From: Mediterranea massiliensis
GTDB lineage: Bacteria > Bacteroidota > Bacteroidia > Bacteroidales > Bacteroidaceae
Assembly: GCA_958402075.1 (NCBI GenBank)
Contig: CATXSD010000145.1
Span: 1-6,398, forward strand
Direction of reading: 5' to 3'
DNA length: 6,398 nt
Positions 6,066-6,398 of the stretch are shown piece after piece. The notes under the pieces were generated by a model. The model was not told the origin of the DNA. It was given only the letters and a program-made list of their open reading frames with translations, and made no database searches. The translations under genes were made by a program, and so were the position numbers. Every line of letters starts with the position of its first letter. The stretch's first letter is position 1.

Positions 6066-6398
6066 TTAAAACAGGCTTTCTGCAGGTGTATCGGGGCAGG
6101 TTTCCGCCGCCAGATAGTGGCGGTAGAAGCGGCCGAAGTGACACTCCCGCCGGTAGGGTATCCGCGGGCTGACGACGGGTGCGCTGACGCCCTCGCCCAG
6201 CCTGACGGGAGCTTCCTCGACCATGATCTCGTCCCACAGGCCCGCGTCGATGAACGACTGGTGCAGGCGGCTTCCGCCCTCCACCAGGAGCGACTGCAGC
6301 TGGCGGTCGTAGAGGTCGGCCAGTATCTCTTCCAGCGATTCGCGGGTGTAGACCAGCGTGGGCGAGGAGCCGTCGAACAGGTGCAGGTCCTGCGGCAG
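6066..6398 (-). CDS. ribD: Riboflavin biosynthesis protein RibD, C-terminal reductase part (partial)
   Basis: The frame is open to the right edge, so only the last 110 residues of the protein are seen; start and N-terminal part lie outside. They match the C-terminal reductase domain of RibD, which uses NADPH to reduce the ribosyl side chain of the deaminated pyrimidine intermediate in riboflavin synthesis. The key stretch is SLLVEGGSRLHQSFIDAG (fragment residues 36-53) followed by LWDEIMVEEAP (54-64) and the gly-rich LGEGVSAP, in the order expected for the RibD C-terminus. The codon at 6282-6284 is GTG inside the VEGG motif and is not a start. Whether the N-terminal deaminase domain is fused, as in typical RibD, cannot be seen. 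The gene ends 135 bp before the lipoprotein gene; no clear terminator follows. It is probably a separate transcription unit. Confidence 0.9.
   Translation of the reverse strand: MPQDLHLFDGSSPTLVYTRESLEEILADLYDRQLQSLLVEGGSRLHQSFIDAGLWDEIMVEEAPVRLGEGVSAPVVSPRIPYRRECHFGRFYRHYLAAETCPDTPAESLF

Noticed and set aside
6066..6284. A complete 72-residue small gene at the right edge
   Set aside because: Its supposed start is a GTG within the VEGG motif of RibD, and the frame stays open to the window edge, so it is the tail of a larger gene.

Overview
The window is a chromosomal piece from a member of the Bacteroidota, most likely Bacteroidaceae or a close relative in the Bacteroidales. The clues are protein types (a Bacteroidota-style BamA with an 'LYTSTPKKYEI' lead-in, two tandem OmpH/Skp proteins, a lipoprotein resembling the DUF6242 group), A-rich leaders without Shine-Dalgarno sequences, and octamers matching the Bacteroides -7 promoter element TAnnTTTG. 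The coding DNA is GC-rich for a Bacteroides, so a higher-GC genus is possible; I cannot name the species.

All genes I accept lie on the minus strand, so transcription runs from high to low coordinates. At the right edge is the C-terminal part of ribD (6066-6398, cut by the window), a riboflavin-synthesis enzyme. A 135-bp gap (5931-6065) carries a likely promoter. Then come, closely spaced, a predicted lipoprotein of unknown function (4611-5930), uppS (3860-4594; undecaprenyl diphosphate synthase), bamA (1164-3788; outer-membrane beta-barrel assembly) and two OmpH/Skp-family periplasmic chaperone genes (616-1134 and 48-554). Gaps are 16, 71, 29 and 61 bp. The 61-bp gap before the last gene holds a second copy of the promoter-like octamer. 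The leftmost 47 bp hold no identifiable gene.

Taken together this is an envelope-biogenesis operon. UppS makes the C55 lipid carrier for peptidoglycan and surface glycans, the Skp-like chaperones escort unfolded outer-membrane proteins across the periplasm, and BamA folds them into the outer membrane. The leading lipoprotein has a predicted lipobox, an acidic stretch after the cysteine and a beta-propeller-like C-terminal half; its place at the head of this operon makes it a reasonable candidate for an outer-membrane or surface accessory factor, but that is inference.

The region is mostly ordinary core genome. I see no mobile element, CRISPR array, RNA gene or obviously new system. The points most worth a second look are the unknown lipoprotein, a tyrosine-rich segment of BamA built partly on a perfect 12-bp tandem repeat, and the pair of identical promoter octamers.
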